From: Myxococcales bacterium
Lineage (GTDB): Bacteria; Myxococcota; Polyangia; HGW-17; SLPX01
Length of the DNA stretch: 7,055 nt
Assembly: GCA_007131745.1 (NCBI GenBank)
Contig: SLPX01000356.1
Location: 1-7,055, forward strand
Direction of reading: 5' to 3'
Position 1 is the stretch's first letter. Every line of letters begins with the position of its first letter. The notes under the pieces are model-generated. The model was not told the DNA's origin, searched no databases, and was given only the letters and a program-made list of their open reading frames with translations. The position numbers and the translations under genes were made by a program. Positions 5,453-7,055 of the stretch are shown here, one piece after another.

Positions 5453-7055
5453 TTATTCTCCCTTGTCCTCTATGTTGCCGTTGATAAGGTCCTTGACCTT
5501 TTCCGGATTGGCCAGGTAACTCAGATCTTCACCCGAATCAGCGTCTCCGGACGCGATTCTGTTCAGCAAACGACGTACCACCTTGCCGCTTTTCGTACGA
5601 GGAAGCGCTGAAGACACGAAGAAACGAGACGGAACAAAAAATTCTCCCACCCGTCCTCTCAGCCAGGCCGACAGCTCTTCTTCAAAAGCATCCGCTGCTT
5701 TCTTTTCCCCCTTCCCCGCCGCATCGGCCCCGGGCACTACAAATGCGGCCAACGCGTCTCCCCCCTCCTGGGCAAGACCGATCACGGCCGCTTCATCAAC
5801 ATCGGGGTGGGAAAGCAAGACAGCTTCGACTTCAGAAGTGGAAACCGAATGCCCCTTCACCTTTACGACATCGTCAAGCCTTCTCATGAACCAGAAGAAC
5901 CCGTCTTCATCCACACGCATCCCGTCATTTGTGCTGAACCGCCCATCCACTCGCTGAAAGTAAATCTCCCTGAACCGATCTTCCCTGTTTATGAGACTTC
6001 TCACCATGGAAGGCCACGAACAGGGAAATACGAGTTGTCCGCTTTCGTTTGTACGACAAGACTCGCCGAAATCACTTGTAATCTCTCCCTTTACGCCGTA
6101 TGCCAACATGCCGACAGAACCGGGCTTGTTGAGATCTGGAAACGGATATGTACTCAAAAGAGCCGTTCCGGTTTCTTTTTGAACCCACATGTTGACCATT
6201 CTCTCAGGAGAAATCACGAGCGTGCTGGAACCGAATCGGGCCAGCCGTGGTGTCAACATTTCCCCCGACGAAGCGACCATATTGAAACGAAGCTTGTGCC
6301 CCGGCTCGAAATCCCCAAGTTCCCTCCGCCATCCGGCAAGCATTCTGGGCGTCGTGAGCAGAGACATGGGCCAAAACGTTTCCAACTGTGAAAAAAGCCT
6401 TTTTGCATCCAATTCACCGCTCCTTTCAGCGATGACCACGGTATGCCCGTTTAGCAATGGTCCCCACAATCCGTAACTCATCCCTGCTCCGCTGGAAAAT
6501 TCCATGGTGGAAAGAACGCCGATTCGTTCCATCCCGTCGGCAGCGACTCCGAATATCTGATCGTAGGAGGTCGCAACGCCCACCAGGTATCCGCCGGTCG
6601 GAAACACCAATCCCTTCGGCCCTCCAGCAGATGAGTCAGCATATAAAATCATCAAAGGATGCTCGCTATCAACGCTCACCGGCTCAATCCCGCTGCCTCG
6701 CGCTTCCCCCTTTTCAAGCCATTCGGTGTAAGGCTCTCCCACAACAGGATCTTCATCAAAGCACACAATCTTCACCCCATCCAGCGAATCCCGGATTTTC
6801 GCCCCCAAGTCGCTCCGATCCGCGTCCTCACCCAAACCGCTGTAAAAAAGAATTTTCGATCCCGAGTCCAGAACCCTCTCTGCAACGGGTGCAAACGGAA
6901 TTTTCCTGGAAATGGGAACAGCGGTAACCCCCAAGCGGTTGCAAGCCAGAATAAGTGAAACACTCTCCGGCCGATCCTCACACCACAATGCCAACCGATC
7001 CCCCTCACGAAGCCCCGCCGCATCCAATGCAGCCACCTGCCTCACAACAAGATCC
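5453..7055 (-). CDS. AMP-forming acyl-CoA synthetase, acetyl-CoA synthetase-like (5' end outside window)
   Basis: Predicted cytoplasmic ligase of the ANL superfamily, normally joining a carboxylic acid to CoA through an acyl-adenylate. The frame is open to the window edge. A GTG at 7045 could be read as a start, but acetyl-CoA synthetases are about 650 residues and the N-terminal ~115 are absent, so the real start is probably beyond 7055. Numbering from that GTG: A3 loop at 135-145 (YADSSAGGPKG), a GLWGPLLNG segment at 192-200, A5-like WVQKETG at 287-293, A7 with D374, A8 hinge R389-D391-D392, and the C-terminal PRTKSGK at 482-488 with the catalytic, acylatable lysine K488. The overall pattern, including the LANPEKVKDLI tail, fits the acetyl/propionyl-CoA synthetase branch. 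The A3 loop departs strongly from YTSGTTGKPKG, and the acyl-pocket positions differ from true acetyl-CoA synthetases. Family assignment is confident; substrate, and even activity, are uncertain. It ends 7 nt before the kinase-transferase gene, so they are likely co-transcribed. Confidence 0.88.
   Translation of the reverse strand, partial: DLVVRQVAALDAAGLREGDRLALWCEDRPESVSLILACNRLGVTAVPISRKIPFAPVAERVLDSGSKILFYSGLGEDADRSDLGAKIRDSLDGVKIVCFDEDPVVGEPYTEWLEKGEARGSGIEPVSVDSEHPLMILYADSSAGGPKGLVFPTGGYLVGVATSYDQIFGVAADGMERIGVLSTMEFSSGAGMSYGLWGPLLNGHTVVIAERSGELDAKRLFSQLETFWPMSLLTTPRMLAGWRRELGDFEPGHKLRFNMVASSGEMLTPRLARFGSSTLVISPERMVNMWVQKETGTALLSTYPFPDLNKPGSVGMLAYGVKGEITSDFGESCRTNESGQLVFPCSWPSMVRSLINREDRFREIYFQRVDGRFSTNDGMRVDEDGFFWFMRRLDDVVKVKGHSVSTSEVEAVLLSHPDVDEAAVIGLAQEGGDALAAFVVPGADAAGKGEKKAADAFEEELSAWLRGRVGEFFVPSRFFVSSALPRTKSGKVVRRLLNRIASGDADSGEDLSYLANPEKVKDLINGNIEDKGE
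5458..5464 (-). promoter_or_regulatory. Ribosome binding site of the kinase-transferase gene, inside the end of the synthetase gene
   Basis: The minus strand reads AAGGGAG and lies within the last codons of the synthetase gene. The spacing of 12 nt from GGGAG to the ATG at 5445 is longer than usual, and the spacer is A-rich. No better start codon is in frame upstream. The position inside the preceding gene suggests translational coupling. Confidence 0.5.

Noticed and set aside
7043..7045. GTG as the true start of the acyl-CoA synthetase
   Set aside because: The frame continues open to the window edge with family-like sequence, and the N-terminal ~115 residues usual for the family would be missing.

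Overview
All four genes lie on the minus strand, so transcription runs from the right edge of the window to the left. The order is: (i) an acetyl-CoA-synthetase-like AMP-forming acyl-CoA synthetase whose 5' end lies outside the window; (ii) an 810-residue protein joining a butyrate-kinase-like domain to a phosphate butyryltransferase domain; (iii) a 624-residue protein joining an acetyl-CoA hydrolase/CoA-transferase domain to a GNAT acyltransferase domain; (iv) a radical-SAM activating enzyme for a glycyl radical enzyme, ending at the left edge. No RNA gene, mobile element, CRISPR array or intrinsic terminator was seen.

The layout suggests an anaerobic bacterium that interconverts organic acids and acyl-CoAs. 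The glycyl-radical activase, with two ferredoxin-type clusters, implies anoxic metabolism. Fused CoA-transferase/GNAT proteins are, from general knowledge, common in Desulfobacterota (formerly Deltaproteobacteria). The base composition is moderate by eye. The taxonomic placement is inference; there is no phylogenetic marker here.

Genes (i) and (ii) are separated by 7 nt and genes (iii) and (iv) by 30 nt. Between (ii) and (iii) is a 178-nt gap holding a perfect 8-bp inverted repeat, a possible weak promoter, a spaced direct repeat and a strong ribosome binding site. This gap could carry a second promoter, giving two co-directional units.

The cluster encodes three different ways to connect an acid with its CoA thioester: AMP-forming ligation, phosphotransacylation plus kinase, and CoA transfer. 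A glycyl radical enzyme presumably supplies or consumes the carbon skeleton, but it is not in the window. Both nucleotide-using modules (synthetase and kinase) have clearly altered phosphate-binding loops, while the modules that need no nucleotide (phosphotransacylase, CoA-transferase) keep their consensus motifs. The synthetase also has smaller residues where the acetate pocket of true acetyl-CoA synthetases is closed off, which suggests a larger acyl substrate. The kinase-transferase fusion, with its cysteine-containing N-terminal extension, is the most unusual object in the window.
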